Shown here: piece by piece, positions 43,319 to 51,947 of the stretch | Layout: each line of letters starts with the position of its first letter | How positions within the stretch are numbered: the stretch's first letter is position 1 | Source of the DNA: an uncultured Muribaculaceae bacterium | GTDB taxonomy: Bacteria > Bacteroidota > Bacteroidia > Bacteroidales > Muribaculaceae | Direction of reading: 5' to 3' | Assembly (NCBI GenBank): GCA_910588035.1 | Contig: CAJUPY010000001.1 | Location: 62,001 to 126,000, forward strand | Length of the DNA: 64,000 bases | Program-made: the position numbers and the translations under genes | Notes under the pieces: generated by a model | Databases searched by the model: none | The model's input: only the letters and a program-made list of their open reading frames with translations | Told to the model about the DNA's origin: nothing

Positions 43319-44941
43319 ATGATAGCAGTCAACAATCTGGGCATGCAGTTTGGCAAACGCGTGCTCTTTCAAGACGTTAACCTGAAATTCACCCCGGGAA
43401 ACTGTTACGGCATCATCGGGGCTAACGGTGCGGGAAAATCAACTTTGATGAGAATTTTGAGCGACCAGCTCTCTCCAACCCACGGAACCGTCACCCAAGG
43501 CCCGGGCGAACGAATGAGCGTGCTCGAACAGGACCACTTCAAATTCGACGAATTCACCGTGCTCGACACCGTGCTCATGGGCCACACCGTGCTATGGGAC
43601 ATCATGAAAGAGAAAGACGCCCTCTATGCCAAAGCCGATTTCACCGACGAAGACGGAATCAGGGCATCGGAACTCGAGGAAAAGTTCGCTGAACTCGAAG
43701 GCTGGAATGCCGAAAGCGACGCGGCAGCCCTGCTCAGCGGTCTCGGCATCAAGGAAGAGAAGCACTACACCTTGATGAAAGACATGAGCGCGAACGAGAA
43801 AGTGCGCGTGCTCCTGGCCAAAGCCCTGTTCGGCAATCCCGACAACCTTCTGCTCGACGAGCCGACCAACGACCTCGACCTCGACACCGTCACCTGGCTC
43901 GAGAACTATCTCTCGAATTTCGAGAACACGGTGCTGGTGGTCAGCCACGACCGCCACTTCCTTGACTCGGTCTGCACCCACACCCTCGACATCGACTACA
44001 ACAAGATGCAGCTCTTCGCAGGCAACTACAGCTTCTGGTATCAATCGAGCCAGCTCGCCCTCAGGCAGCAGCAGCAACAGAACAAGAAAGCCGAGGAGAA
44101 ACGTAAGGAACTCATGGAGTTCATTCAGCGTTTCAGTGCCAATGTCGCCAAATCGAAACAGACAACCTCGCGCAAGAAGATGCTCGAGAAACTCAATGTC
44201 GAGGAGATCCAGCCCTCGTCACGCCGTTATCCCGGCATCATCTTCACCCCGTCGCGTGAGCCAGGCAACAAGATTCTCGAGGTGCAGGGTCTGACAGCCT
44301 CGGTCGAGGGAACGGTTCTGTTCAAAGATGTCAATTTCCAGATCGAGAAAGGTGACAAGGTCGCGTTCCTGAGCCGCGATCCGCGTGCGATGACAGCCCT
44401 GTTTGAGATCATAACCGGCAACCGCAAACCCGATGCCGGATCTTACGACTGGGGACAGACAATCACAACAGCCTATCTGCCACTCGACAATTCGGCGTTT
44501 TTCAACACCGACATGAACCTTGTCGACTGGCTCTGCCAGTTCAGCGACGATTCAAGCGAGATCTATCTCAAAGGCTTCCTCGGCAAAATGCTCTTCTCGG
44601 GCGAGGAAGTGCTCAAAAAAGCCTCGGTTCTATCCGGAGGTGAGAAAATGAGATGCATGATCGCCCGCATGATGCTCCGCGATGCGAACACAATGGTGCT
44701 CGACTCTCCGACAAACCACCTCGACCTCGAATCAATCCAGGCCTTCAACAACACCCTGCAGAACTTCAAGGGAAACATTCTGCTTTCAAGCCACGACCAC
44801 GAATTCATTCAGACCGTCTGCAACCGCATCATCGAACTGACACCTAACGGAATCATCGACAAGATGATGGACTATGACGACTTCATTGTCGACGACAAGG
44901 TCATGGCAGCTCGAGAGAAACTCTATTCAGCAAACGCCTAA
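43319..44941 (+). CDS. YbiT-like ABC-F ATPase with degenerate second nucleotide site
   Basis: A 540-residue soluble twin ABC protein of the ABC-F group, which acts on the ribosome. The first cassette has Walker A GANGAGKST (34-42), Walker B LLLDEP with Glu181 and H-loop His210, but its signature reads MSANE (156-160) instead of LSGGE. The second cassette keeps LSGGE (438-442) and an H-loop, but its Walker A position reads LSRDPRAMT (351-359) and the catalytic Glu is Ser463 (LDSP). One composite ATP site is thus intact and the other is lost. The linker (about 243-300) is Gln/Lys-rich. Confidence 0.9.
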   Translation: MIAVNNLGMQFGKRVLFQDVNLKFTPGNCYGIIGANGAGKSTLMRILSDQLSPTHGTVTQGPGERMSVLEQDHFKFDEFTVLDTVLMGHTVLWDIMKEKDALYAKADFTDEDGIRASELEEKFAELEGWNAESDAAALLSGLGIKEEKHYTLMKDMSANEKVRVLLAKALFGNPDNLLLDEPTNDLDLDTVTWLENYLSNFENTVLVVSHDRHFLDSVCTHTLDIDYNKMQLFAGNYSFWYQSSQLALRQQQQQNKKAEEKRKELMEFIQRFSANVAKSKQTTSRKKMLEKLNVEEIQPSSRRYPGIIFTPSREPGNKILEVQGLTASVEGTVLFKDVNFQIEKGDKVAFLSRDPRAMTALFEIITGNRKPDAGSYDWGQTITTAYLPLDNSAFFNTDMNLVDWLCQFSDDSSEIYLKGFLGKMLFSGEEVLKKASVLSGGEKMRCMIARMMLRDANTMVLDSPTNHLDLESIQAFNNTLQNFKGNILLSSHDHEFIQTVCNRIIELTPNGIIDKMMDYDDFIVDDKVMAAREKLYSANA

Positions 44942-44954
44942 CCACATAAATGTC

Positions 44955-45248
44955 ATGGTAAAACATATCGTCACATTCAAACTCAGCGGCTCAGACAAGG
45001 AGCGTCTTGAAGTTGCCACACGTTTCAAATACGCATTGCTCCAGCTGCCTGACGTCATCGACGTGCTCCGTTCGATCGAAGTCGGCATCAACCAGAACCC
45101 GTCTGAATCGTGGGACGTCGTGCTGACAGCTGTCGTAGACAACATGGATCAGGTCGAGATTTACGCAAAACACCCGGCACACGTGGCCGCCGCGGCAATT
45201 CTCGGCAAAAACAAGGAAGCACGCGCATGCGTCGACTACGAGTGCTGA
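44955..45248 (+). CDS. Dabb family (stress-responsive alpha/beta barrel) protein
   Basis: A 97-residue ferredoxin-like protein: MVKHIVTFKLSGSDKERLEV, SIEVGINQNPSESWDVVLTA and the end YAKHPAHVAAAAIL are typical of Dabb domains, which form dimers. Function is unclear in bacteria. It starts 13 bp after the ABC-F stop; the longer frame from 44874 lies inside the ABC-F gene and is discarded. Confidence 0.85.
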   Translation: MVKHIVTFKLSGSDKERLEVATRFKYALLQLPDVIDVLRSIEVGINQNPSESWDVVLTAVVDNMDQVEIYAKHPAHVAAAAILGKNKEARACVDYEC

Positions 45249-45255
45249 CGCTGAG

Positions 45256-45750
45256 TTGAATCAGGTCACGACCGAAATATTCAGACTGACTCCTTCCGAC
45301 TTCGTAAAAGAAGTGATGAGGCGGTGGTTGAGCCACAACGCGTTGTGGCTCCTGCTGCCTGTCATCATGTCGGCGATCGCAGGAGCGGTGTGGACATATG
45401 CTATGTTCTATGTCTCGGCGATGATCTTGTTTCTGCTGCTGCCTACAGTCGTGATGTTTGTCTATTTCAACTACGCGCTCACACCCGAGGCACGCGAGGT
45501 CATCTCTCCGAGACAGATCACGATCTCGGCCAAAGGCCTTGAAATCATATTCTATGACGACGGCCAGCAACCTGCCGTGACTGCCGTTCGACACATTGAG
45601 GCAGACCTGCTGACAGACCTGGAGATCAGCTTCGGGTTTGTAACATTCTCGACCCGTGAACGCTATCGCCCGGTTCAGATTCCGCTGTCATCACTCCCGG
45701 ACGGCATCTCGGTCAACGATCTCTACAGCCTGATAGCCGGTCAGTCGTGA
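45256..45750 (+). CDS. Small membrane protein, possibly YcxB-like
   Basis: About 164 residues with two membrane helices (LLLPVIMSAIAGAVWTYAMF and AMILFLLLPTVVMFVYF) and a C-terminal beta-rich domain (ISPRQITISAKGLEIIFYDD, YRPVQIPLSSLP) that recalls YcxB-type or PH-like domains. The start is uncertain: TTG 45256, GTG 45313 or ATG 45316. It begins 7 bp after the Dabb gene and its end overlaps the convergent rlmH stop by 10 bp. Function unknown. Confidence 0.65.
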   Translation: MNQVTTEIFRLTPSDFVKEVMRRWLSHNALWLLLPVIMSAIAGAVWTYAMFYVSAMILFLLLPTVVMFVYFNYALTPEAREVISPRQITISAKGLEIIFYDDGQQPAVTAVRHIEADLLTDLEISFGFVTFSTRERYRPVQIPLSSLPDGISVNDLYSLIAGQS

Positions 45751-46214
45751 TGATAAGGCTCACCGCGCAGAATCGTCATCGCCCTGTAGATCTGTTCGGT
45801 GAAGAACAAACGTATCATTTCGTGGGAAAACGTCATTTTAGACAATGACAGTTTCTCATCGGCACGCCCGTACATCTCTTTGGAGAATCCGTAGGGTCCG
45901 CCAATGATGAAAATCAACCTGCCCTGCAACGACACCATTTTTTTGTCGAGATATGTGGCGAACTCGCGTGAGGTCATCTCCGGCCCGCGCTCGTCGAGCA
46001 AAACCACGCGGTCGGACGGTGAGATCTCCCTCAACATGCTCTCTCCCTCAATCTGTTTCTGACGCTCGGTGTCGGCATTTCTGGGAAGCTTCACATCAGG
46101 AATCACCTTTAACTCAAACGGCACATAGTGTGTCAACCGTTTGACATACATCGATACACCCGTGGCAATGTAATCAGTCGAGGTCTTGCCGACGGACATT
46201 AATATTATCTTCAT
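45741..46214 (-). CDS. rlmH: 23S rRNA (pseudouridine-1915-N3)-methyltransferase
   Basis: Methylates pseudouridine 1915 in helix 69 of 23S rRNA. The 157-residue SPOUT enzyme shows VVLLDERGPEMTSREFA, IIGGPYGFSKEM and the C-terminal SLSKMTFSHEMIRLFFTEQI with RAMTILRGEPYHHD, a complete family pattern. Its start lies within the last 41 nt of the MATE gene on the same strand, so translation may be coupled. Confidence 0.95.
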   Translation of the reverse strand: MKIILMSVGKTSTDYIATGVSMYVKRLTHYVPFELKVIPDVKLPRNADTERQKQIEGESMLREISPSDRVVLLDERGPEMTSREFATYLDKKMVSLQGRLIFIIGGPYGFSKEMYGRADEKLSLSKMTFSHEMIRLFFTEQIYRAMTILRGEPYHHD

Positions 46215-47637
46215 AAGCTTCTATTTGATCTCGTTTGCTGCCGAGGTCCTTGTTCCATTTCTGGCTGATCAACCTCCACAGAAAAATGACGCCCCTGAAA
46301 CACAACTCGACACACATTGCGATCCAGACTCCCTTGAGACCGATCACGGGGGCGAGCCACGCGGCGATCGGAATGCGCACAAGCCAGATGCTCCCGAAAT
46401 TCATGCATGCCGGAATCAACGTGTCGCCGACACCGACAAACACACCGTAGGCAACGATCGAGGCCGCGAACATCGGTTCGGCCCATGCCTCGATACGCAG
46501 AATCTCGGTTCCCAGCTCACTGATAGCCTCAACCGGTGTCATCAGTTGCATCATCAGAGGCGCGCACAGCCACATCAACACACCCATGGCCGACATGACG
46601 ACCATTCCGGTGGCGACAGTGACATAGCCGAACCGTCTGACCAGAGCCGGCCGGCCGGCTCCATGACTCTGCCCTATCAGCGTGGTGGCGGCATCTCCTA
46701 TTCCATAGCCGGGCATGTAGCACAGACTCTCGGCTGTGACGGCAAAAGCGTTGGCTGCTATGGCTATCACTCCAAGCGGAGCAACAATGACTGTGATCAT
46801 GATCTGCGCGCCACAGATGACGGCATGCTCGAGCGTCATTGGGGCCGAAATGCGGAGAGCTTTTTTTATCACAGCCCGGGTCGGCCGATAAGATCCGGTC
46901 GTGCCACTGAGCCTCAGACCCGGTTCTCTGCAGGTCAGGAAATAAAGCATCAGCGACGCCGTGACCAATTCGGCCGCGACTGTGCCAAGCGCGGCTCCGG
47001 CAACTCCGAGACCGGCACCGGGAACAGTGATGTGAAACCCGGCGGCCTCATAGCTGTGCGACGGAAAAATCAAAACAAAGTTGAACACAACGTCAAGAAA
47101 GGCCATCATGATGTTCAAAATGCTCGGAATCTTCATGTTGCCCGCGCTGCGCAACATTCCTCCGGCAAGGAAATTCATTGTCAATCCGGGCAATGCACAG
47201 ATGAAAATGAAAAAATAGGAACTCGCCATTGGGCAGATCTCATCGTTTCCGCCGAGCCACCGGGGCAGAAATCCGGCGATCGAAAGACCCGTCGCTGTTA
47301 TAACAAGACTGAAAATCAGCGATGACGTGATCGACTGACGCAATATGTCGCGTGCCTCGACATGGTTCTTTCCACCGATCTTATGGGCAACCTGCACCGA
47401 AAATCCGACTGTCATGGCCGAGCATACGCCCCAGAACAACCACAGACTTGTCGACACAAGCCCGATCGCCGCCGATGAGTCGGCACCGAGATGCCCGACC
47501 ATAGCCGCGTCGATATACTGCATCAGAATGCTCGAGAGCTGAGCGATGATTGCAGGAGCCGAAAGCTTGAGCGTCAGCGACAGCAACTGTCGCCGTGAGA
47601 TCGATTCTCCGTTCTGTATTTGTGTGATATCTGCCAT
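46174..47637 (-). CDS. MATE family efflux transporter
   Basis: A 487-residue inner-membrane protein with about 12 helices in two related halves, of the NorM/DinF type that exports drugs or metabolites by Na+ or H+ antiport. Recognisable pieces are IDAAMVGHLGADSSAAIGL, GLTMNFLAGGMLRSAGNMK and GIGDAATTLIGQSHGAGRP. The cytoplasmic tail after LISQKWNKDLG overlaps the rlmH start by 41 nt. Substrate unknown. The gene has a full-consensus promoter. Confidence 0.9.
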   Translation of the reverse strand: MADITQIQNGESISRRQLLSLTLKLSAPAIIAQLSSILMQYIDAAMVGHLGADSSAAIGLVSTSLWLFWGVCSAMTVGFSVQVAHKIGGKNHVEARDILRQSITSSLIFSLVITATGLSIAGFLPRWLGGNDEICPMASSYFFIFICALPGLTMNFLAGGMLRSAGNMKIPSILNIMMAFLDVVFNFVLIFPSHSYEAAGFHITVPGAGLGVAGAALGTVAAELVTASLMLYFLTCREPGLRLSGTTGSYRPTRAVIKKALRISAPMTLEHAVICGAQIMITVIVAPLGVIAIAANAFAVTAESLCYMPGYGIGDAATTLIGQSHGAGRPALVRRFGYVTVATGMVVMSAMGVLMWLCAPLMMQLMTPVEAISELGTEILRIEAWAEPMFAASIVAYGVFVGVGDTLIPACMNFGSIWLVRIPIAAWLAPVIGLKGVWIAMCVELCFRGVIFLWRLISQKWNKDLGSKRDQIEAYEDNINVRRQDLD

Positions 47638-47653
47638 TGCCGTAAACTTCGCG

Positions 47654-47684
47654 CAAAGGTAACCATTTGCTACTAATTATCAAA
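47654..47684 (-). promoter_or_regulatory. Predicted promoter of the MATE gene
   Basis: On the minus strand TTTG (47684-47681), 19-bp spacer, TACCTTTG (47661-47654), 16 bp before the ATG. Confidence 0.7.
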
Positions 47685-47689
47685 ATATC

Positions 47690-47702
47690 CCTGTCAAACA
47701 GG
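47690..47702. promoter_or_regulatory. Inverted repeat CCTGT-CAA-ACAGG
   Basis: A perfect 5-bp inverted repeat in the gap between the divergent MATE and Crp/Fnr promoters; almost the same repeat occurs in the pullulanase leader (32641-32652). Confidence 0.35.
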
Positions 47703-47771
47703 TTTTGAACCTATATTCTATTCCATGTATGATCTAATTCACACATTGTTAATTCTTTTTTTTAATAAAAC

Positions 47772-47803
47772 TTTCTCAATTTTAATTTGATTTATTACCT
47801 TTG
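47772..47803 (+). promoter_or_regulatory. Predicted promoter of the Crp/Fnr gene
   Basis: TACCTTTG (47796-47803) is a full -7 match; the -33 TTTC (47772-47775) is one base off at 20-bp spacing. Confidence 0.45.
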
Positions 47804-47834
47804 TGTTATAAAACATGAATCTAAAGCAACCGAA

Positions 47835-48533
47835 ATGATTAAGGCCGTCTTAGAAAAGGTGATCAGCGAAGACCTTGCCGCTATCTGGTCGATTCTCGAT
47901 TCTGATGAGAAACGCAGGGTGGCCGAGGCGTTCACCATACATAATTTCAAAAAAAATCAGATCATCTATGCCGAGAAAGATGACCCTGAGAATCTATGGT
48001 GTCTGCTGAAAGGAAAAGTGAAACTCTACAAAGACGGTGTCGGCGGACGACAGCAGATCTTGAGACTGATCAGACCTGTTCAGTATTTCGGCTACAGGGC
48101 ATACTTCGCACGCGAGCCATACGTATCGAGTGCGGCTGCCTTTGAAGCGTCGGCAATCGGGGCACTCCCGATGTCGTTGGTCGAAGATCTGATCAACAAC
48201 AACATCAGGCTCGCATGGTTCTTCATTCATGAGCTTTCGCGAAATCTCGGCGGCAGCGACACTAAAATCGTCAACCTGACCCAGAAACATATACGCGGAC
48301 GCCTGGCAGAAGCTCTGATTCTGCTCAAAGACAACTATGGCTATGAAGCCGACGAGGAGACCATAAACATTTTCATGGCACGTGAAGACCTCGCCAACCT
48401 CTCGAACATGACAACCTCCAACGCGATCAGGACCCTGTCAGGATTCGTTGCCGAGAAGATAATAACCGTCGACGGACGACGCATAAAGATTCTTAACGAA
48501 CCGTTGCTCAGAAAAATCAGCAAATTCGGGTAA
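47835..48533 (+). CDS. Crp/Fnr family transcriptional regulator
   Basis: A 232-residue regulator. Residues 1-130 form a cyclic-nucleotide-binding-type beta barrel (IHNFKKNQIIYAEKDD, LWCLLKGKVKLYKDGV), then a dimer helix and a winged helix-turn-helix (FMAREDLANLSNMTTSNAIR, FVAEKIITVDGRRIKIL). No Fe-S cysteines are seen, so it is not a true FNR oxygen sensor; the ligand is unknown. The ATG at 47835 suits the fold and the promoter. It lies 19 bp before lipA and might be co-transcribed with it. Confidence 0.88.
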   Translation: MIKAVLEKVISEDLAAIWSILDSDEKRRVAEAFTIHNFKKNQIIYAEKDDPENLWCLLKGKVKLYKDGVGGRQQILRLIRPVQYFGYRAYFAREPYVSSAAAFEASAIGALPMSLVEDLINNNIRLAWFFIHELSRNLGGSDTKIVNLTQKHIRGRLAEALILLKDNYGYEADEETINIFMAREDLANLSNMTTSNAIRTLSGFVAEKIITVDGRRIKILNEPLLRKISKFG

Positions 48534-48552
48534 CGCCATTCCTTGTGATACA

Positions 48553-49413
48553 ATGTCAGCAGATTTCAGACGAAAGCCGGACTGGCTTAAAATCAAACTT
48601 CCCCGCGGCCAGAAAGCCATGCATGTGGTAGGCCTGCTGAATGAACATTGTCTACACACAATCTGCACAAGCGGAATGTGTCCTAACCGTGGAGAATGCT
48701 GGGGTAACGGAACCGCGACATTCATGATCGGAGGCAGCATCTGCACCCGTAACTGCCGTTTCTGCAATGTCACGACCGGACGGCCGCTGCCTCTCGACCG
48801 CAAAGAAATCGACGACATCGTCTCATCGGTCAGAGACCTCGGCTTGCGGCACGTCGTAATAACCTCGGTCGACCGCGACGACCTGCCCGATCTCGGGGCA
48901 GCTCACTGGGCCGAGATGATCAGAACATTGAAAGACCGTTGTCCGGGGGTGACAATGGAGGTGCTTATTCCCGACTTTCAGGGCAGACATGACCTTGTCG
49001 ACATGGTTATCAACGAACGTCCCGACGTCATATCTCATAACCTCGAGACAGTCAGACGTCTCACTCCCGAAGTCAGGTGCTCGGCGACCTACGACCGTTC
49101 GCTCGGTGTCATACGCCACATTGCCGAATCGGGCATCAGATCTAAGTCAGGAATAATGCTCGGTCTGGGTGAGACTTTCAATGAAGTACTTCAGACAATG
49201 GACGACCTGCTTGAATGTGGCTGTGAGGTGATGACGATCGGACAATATCTGCAACCGACCGAAAATCACTATCCCGTGCAGGAATACATTCACCCCGACA
49301 TCTTCACTGAGTATGGTGAGATCGGACTCCGCAAAGGGTTCAAGTTCATCGAGAGCGCGCCTCTTGTCAGATCAAGCTACCATGCCGAACGTCACGCCTG
49401 CCGGTCATGCTGA
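48553..49413 (+). CDS. lipA: Lipoyl synthase
   Basis: Radical SAM enzyme that inserts two sulfurs into octanoyl groups on lipoyl domains. The 286-residue protein has the auxiliary cluster cysteines in CTSGMCPNRGEC, the radical SAM motif CTRNCRFC and the C-terminal VRSSYHAERH. The last 7 bp overlap lipB. Confidence 0.96.
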   Translation: MSADFRRKPDWLKIKLPRGQKAMHVVGLLNEHCLHTICTSGMCPNRGECWGNGTATFMIGGSICTRNCRFCNVTTGRPLPLDRKEIDDIVSSVRDLGLRHVVITSVDRDDLPDLGAAHWAEMIRTLKDRCPGVTMEVLIPDFQGRHDLVDMVINERPDVISHNLETVRRLTPEVRCSATYDRSLGVIRHIAESGIRSKSGIMLGLGETFNEVLQTMDDLLECGCEVMTIGQYLQPTENHYPVQEYIHPDIFTEYGEIGLRKGFKFIESAPLVRSSYHAERHACRSC

Positions 49414-50069
49414 ACTTCATTGACCTGGGTCGTAAAGACTACCAGAGCACACGCGATTTGCAGCTCAGACTGTTCAGACAGATGATCAGCCTGAAACGCG
49501 AAGGCAAGACGGTCGACAAAGAGACCGTTCTGTTAGTCGAGCATGAACCGGTCTTCACAATGGGACGGCATGCCGACCACAACAACATGCTCGTCTCGAA
49601 CCGCTATCTTGACAAGCTCGGGGTTGACTGCGTTGAAATTGAGCGCGGCGGAGACATAACCTTCCATGGTCCGGGACAGCTTGTCGTATATCCGATAATC
49701 GACATGTCGCGACACCACCTCGGTGTCAAAGCCTACGTCAACCTGCTTGAGGAAGCGGTGATAAGAACCCTCGACAAATTTGATATCAGAGGACAGCGTG
49801 TCGACGGGGCCACAGGTGTGTGGATCGAAGCCGGCAGTGAGCGTGAACGCAAAATCTGCGCTATCGGAATCAGATGCAGCCACTATGTGACAATGCATGG
49901 TTTCGCCCTCAACATATCGACCGACCTCAGCTGGTTCTCAATGATAAACCCATGTGGATTCAAAGATAAAGGAGTGACCTCGATGTCGGGAGAACTCAAA
50001 CGAGACGTCCCGGTCACCGAGGTCAAGAAAATCATCTGCGACGAACTGAGCCGTCTGCTGCAATTGTGA
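49407..50069 (+). CDS. lipB: Octanoyltransferase
   Basis: Transfers octanoate from acyl carrier protein to lipoyl domains, the step before LipA. The 220-residue protein shows LLVEHEPVFTMGRH, ERGGDITFHGPGQLVVYPI, GVWIEAGSERERKICAIGIR and the lysine/cysteine region MHGFALNIS ... INPCGF. It overlaps lipA by 7 bp and ends 0 bp from the convergent META-domain gene. Confidence 0.95.
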   Translation: MLNFIDLGRKDYQSTRDLQLRLFRQMISLKREGKTVDKETVLLVEHEPVFTMGRHADHNNMLVSNRYLDKLGVDCVEIERGGDITFHGPGQLVVYPIIDMSRHHLGVKAYVNLLEEAVIRTLDKFDIRGQRVDGATGVWIEAGSERERKICAIGIRCSHYVTMHGFALNISTDLSWFSMINPCGFKDKGVTSMSGELKRDVPVTEVKKIICDELSRLLQL

Positions 50070-51008
50070 TCACTCCATGATGTCCTGAGCCGCTTTCAGA
50101 TCCATTTTCTCAAGAATAATTTTCGTGCTGCCGTCGCTGTTGGTCAGCAAAACTTTGTTATCTTTCATTCGCTCGCTCTTTCCGACCTCTTCAAGAGCCA
50201 CAAGAATCTGGGTCTCGAGTTGAATGTCAGGACACATCATGCGCGTAGTCGCAAGCTGCTGAAACTGAATGGCATCTGATTTGTCGGGATCGATGAGAAT
50301 CGAACCGTTGACAATGTTGCAGCCTGCATTGCCGTGAAGCTTGAGTTCGGGTATGTCGATAACAAATTTAACATTGTCATTGTCAACAGGTTGACCGTTA
50401 AGCGAGATAACCTTCCAGGCACCATTGAGATAATCGAGATTATGACGGCGGAGAAGCATAACCGTCTTGCCTGTCTCCGATCTGAGGCTTAGCAACGTTT
50501 CGTTACCCGATTTCTCAACGGCAAAGCCCCTGACCTGATCAATCGCTCCGTTAATGGCGAACTCAAAGGGCGCGTCATGACACATTTTCAGTGAGCTGAT
50601 CACCTCTGAGAAGCTCAACTTGCCACCTGCCTTGACCGTAAACGAGCCGTTGAGGGTGTTACACCCGTTTGAACCGTAGAACCGGCCCGTCGAACTTTCA
50701 AAATAGATGTAGGGACGTTCATCACCGGTGGTCTTGCTGCCGTTAACCTCCTGAATGGTCCATTCACCATTCAGAATCTGCATCGCGTCGGCCTGCTTTG
50801 ATTTGTCATTGGCCATATTCTCTGTTTTTACATTTCCGGTCTTGGCCGGCTTCTGCCGATCAGCCTTGTTCTTGTCTTTCTTCACTTTTGCAGGTTGTTC
50901 GACATTCTGATCGGTTGCGACAACCTTCTTTGAAGGATTTTTGAAGACCGAACACGATGAGAGACAGAAAATTCCGGCAACTACCGTAGTCAATAATATC
51001 TTATTCAT
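50070..51008 (-). CDS. Lipoprotein with two META domains
   Basis: A 312-residue predicted lipoprotein: the signal MNKILLTTVVAGIFCLSSCS ends in a lipobox. A Lys-rich linker (about 25-70) is followed by two META (HslJ-like) domains, recognisable by YGSNGCNTLNGSF with MCHDAPFEF, and HGNAGCNIVNGSI with TRMMCPDIQLE. META domains occur in heat-inducible outer-membrane proteins; the biochemical role is unknown. The gene abuts lipB tail to tail. Confidence 0.87.
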   Translation of the reverse strand: MNKILLTTVVAGIFCLSSCSVFKNPSKKVVATDQNVEQPAKVKKDKNKADRQKPAKTGNVKTENMANDKSKQADAMQILNGEWTIQEVNGSKTTGDERPYIYFESSTGRFYGSNGCNTLNGSFTVKAGGKLSFSEVISSLKMCHDAPFEFAINGAIDQVRGFAVEKSGNETLLSLRSETGKTVMLLRRHNLDYLNGAWKVISLNGQPVDNDNVKFVIDIPELKLHGNAGCNIVNGSILIDPDKSDAIQFQQLATTRMMCPDIQLETQILVALEEVGKSERMKDNKVLLTNSDGSTKIILEKMDLKAAQDIME

Positions 51009-51092
51009 AATAATTTGTTTTAAACCCCTCTTTGATGAGGCCTTGTTTAACTCTTATAACAATCGGGAACGGTTTTGTTCTCAATTAAACAG

Positions 51093-51133
51093 AAAAAAAC
51101 CGGACATAATTGCCGCTGAACGGCTATGTCCGG
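51093..51133 (-). terminator. Terminator after lpxA
   Basis: CCGGACATA (51100-51108) pairs with TATGTCCGG (51125-51133), with an inner GCCG/CGGC stem; on the minus strand a T-run (51099-51093) follows. It closes the lpxD-lpxC/fabZ-lpxA set. Confidence 0.85.
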
Positions 51134-51149
51134 CCTGAAAAATGTGAGA

Positions 51150-51929
51150 TTATTTCACGTATCCGCGAATTATACCTCTTTTTGAATTTTTGATGAAAAG
51201 AATGATCTCGTCTCGCTCGGGAGTGGCGGGGAGCTCGGCCTCGATCTGCTCCAAAGCGTCGGTGACATTATATTTCGACATGTAGAGGAAGCGATAGACA
51301 CTCTGAATGTCATTGATCTGCTCATTTGTGAAATTCCGGCGTCTCAGACCGATCGAGTTGACACCGCAGTAGACCAACGGCTCACGGCCTGCCTTGACAA
51401 ACGGAGGAACATCCTTGCCGATCAAGGCACCACCTTGAATCATCACATGTGATCCCAGATGACAGAACTGATGAATCATCGTTCCGCCGCCGATAATGGC
51501 ATAATCGTCTATTACCACCTCGCCGGCAATCTGGCTCGCGTTGGCAATGATGATGTTGTTGCCGACAATACAGTCATGGGCAATGTGGCTGTAGGCCATG
51601 ATCAGGCAGTTGTTGCCGACAACGGTCTTGCCACGTGCCGCCGTTCCACGGTTGACGGTGACACACTCTCTCAAAGTCGTGTTGTCGCCGATAATGGCAT
51701 AGGTTTCCTCACCCTTGAACTTCAGATCTTGTGGGATAGCCGAGATGACAGCACCCGGAAAAATTCTGCAGTTCTTGCCGATGCGTGCTCCTTCCATGAT
51801 CGTCACATTGCTGCCGATCCAGGTTCCCTCCCCGATCTCGACATTCTGGTCTATGGTGACAAACGGATCGATGATGACACTCGGCGCAATCTTTGCAGCG
51901 GGGTGTATGTATGATAACGGTTGTTTCAT
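51150..51929 (-). CDS. lpxA: UDP-N-acetylglucosamine O-acyltransferase
   Basis: First committed step of lipid A synthesis: acylates UDP-GlcNAc at O3. The 259-residue left-handed beta-helix has hexapeptide repeats (IDPFVTIDQNVEIGEGTWIG), the catalytic histidine region MAYSHIAHDCIVGN and the LpxA-specific C-terminal helices (SIGLRRRNFTNEQINDI). It lies 18 bp after lpxC/fabZ. Confidence 0.96.
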   Translation of the reverse strand: MKQPLSYIHPAAKIAPSVIIDPFVTIDQNVEIGEGTWIGSNVTIMEGARIGKNCRIFPGAVISAIPQDLKFKGEETYAIIGDNTTLRECVTVNRGTAARGKTVVGNNCLIMAYSHIAHDCIVGNNIIIANASQIAGEVVIDDYAIIGGGTMIHQFCHLGSHVMIQGGALIGKDVPPFVKAGREPLVYCGVNSIGLRRRNFTNEQINDIQSVYRFLYMSKYNVTDALEQIEAELPATPERDEIILFIKNSKRGIIRGYVK

Positions 51930-51947
51930 TTTTGCAAGCTTTCTCGA

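Noticed and set aside
46186..47325. 379-codon frame antisense to the MATE gene
   Set aside because: Composition rich in His, Arg, Asp and Gln typical of an antisense shadow; the MATE frame is clearly coding.
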